This document shows, piece after piece, positions 63,433 through 64,000 of a DNA stretch of 64,000 nucleotides; the first letter of the stretch is position 1; each line of letters starts with the position of its first letter. The notes beneath the pieces are model-generated. The model had not been told where the DNA came from. It saw only the letters and a list, made by a program, of their open reading frames with translations, and searched no databases. Location of the stretch: positions 28,626 to 92,625 of the forward strand of contig CAMQBR010000002.1 in assembly GCA_946999045.1 (NCBI GenBank). The letters run 5' to 3'. Made by a program: the position numbers and the translations under genes. The DNA is from an uncultured Prevotella sp. (lineage in GTDB: Bacteria > Bacteroidota > Bacteroidia > Bacteroidales > Bacteroidaceae).

Positions 63433-64000
63433 AAAGTTCGTCAACATCTTCGTTTAGGCAGAGATTAAAGTTGGAAAGAGTGGATGTTACTGTTTGCATA
63501 TTGATATAGAGATGTGTTATTTTTTTTTTGACGTCTTTATTTTTATCCGTAACCCAGAATAAGCATCCAATATTAGCCATACTTTGTGTAGTATTTCTTC
63601 TTCACAACCTTTGCTTGAAAAAAAGGATAGATAAAAATTGCAACTACATTTTCAAATTCATAAAAGATATAGTGATTACACCTAACAACAACGCAAGCGA
63701 ATGATGTATACACAAATTGAAAATCAAGCTGAAAAACTCATGCTCTTTCTGTTCTAATTTTGGAGCTGATGCATTTCTCAAACTTACAATTGGTTGTTGA
63801 GACGGTTAAGCAACACAAGCAAACTCCTTTTAATGCAAGTAATGCAAGTCAAGCCTTATTTGAGATTTGACGATGCGTCATGCACCTACCGCTGAATAGT
63901 TTTACGTAATAATAAGTTTTGAACTTCGATTTTTGCATCTTCAACTGCTACATTTTTTTGAGAGCCTGCTTTTGTGTAGCAGTTTCTGTAGCAGAAAATG
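63433..64000. other. Gene-free stretch at the right edge
   Basis: No gene was recognised. A repeat piece AATAAGCATCCAATATTAGCC at 63559-63579 is a third, partial member of the second repeat family. TTGCAACTACATTTTCAAATT at 63637 resembles the end of the IS30 remnants. Near 63900-64000, short minus-strand frames might be the tail of a gene that starts beyond the window, but the evidence is too weak to list one. Confidence 0.5.

Noticed and set aside
63860..64000. 3' end of a minus-strand gene at the right edge
   Set aside because: Two competing frames look equally plausible and no family motif is visible in either.

Overview
The window looks like a Bacteroidetes chromosome, most likely Prevotella or a close relative. 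It is AT-rich and carries two SusC/SusD-type outer-membrane import loci, many lipoprotein signal peptides, and the Bacteroidetes promoter signature (a -7 box TAnnTTTGC with TTG/TTTG about 20 bp upstream) in front of many genes. The S10-spc-alpha ribosomal cluster is intact and colinear with other Bacteroidetes, but map is absent between secY and infA. I see no tRNA, rRNA or CRISPR array.

Layout. 1-6.6 kb: the 3' end of mutY, a small lipoprotein, rsmA, frr, rsgA, an NlpE-like lipoprotein, mnmA and a Fur-family regulator. 6.9-14.3 kb (minus strand): import locus 1, with susC, susD, a HExxH zinc-hydrolase lipoprotein and a DUF4302 lipoprotein. 14.8-17.6 kb: a secreted GH95 glycosidase transcribed away from locus 1. 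17.6-18.9 kb: a graveyard of a resolvase fragment, an IS30-type transposase remnant split by a small repeat element, a broken helicase-like start and an XRE regulator. 19.0-21.2 kb: a secreted M6 metalloprotease. 21.4-39.3 kb (minus): rplQ back to rpsL, 31 genes including rpoA, secY, infA and fusA. 39.6-41.4 kb: IS30 and ISL3 remnants and a DUF3467 gene. 42.4-49.6 kb (plus): import locus 2, a paralogue of locus 1 with the same gene order. 49.9-53.7 kb (minus): cardiolipin synthase and dnaG. 54.2-58.3 kb (plus): etfB, etfA, a small frameshifted membrane gene and an acyl-CoA dehydrogenase. 58.8-61.2 kb (minus): an SprT-like protein and a RecD-like helicase. 61.6-63.4 kb (plus): a pilin-like protein, DUF3822 and rsmD.

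The most striking non-genic feature is a dispersed MITE-like family with about ten full or internally deleted copies plus end fragments. Full length is about 255 bp, with about 18-bp terminal inverted repeats beginning GGGCGGTTCTATAAATTA and an internal palindrome. One copy sits inside the IS30 remnant, and a second uninterrupted remnant elsewhere in the window allows the 4-bp TATA target duplication to be deduced. Copies supply the last codons and stop of rsmA and lie immediately upstream of cls, dnaG/etfB and sprT. A second small repeat family (ends GTAAGCATCCAAC) and a 22-bp-period array of operator-like palindromes at 61.4 kb are further structures that no gene explains.

Functionally, the two import loci probably capture and trim an exogenous substrate at the cell surface. 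Each combines a TonB-dependent channel, its SusD lid, a surface zinc hydrolase and a DUF4302 lipoprotein. The EtfAB/acyl-CoA dehydrogenase operon is an electron-transfer module, and most of the rest is translation and DNA housekeeping.
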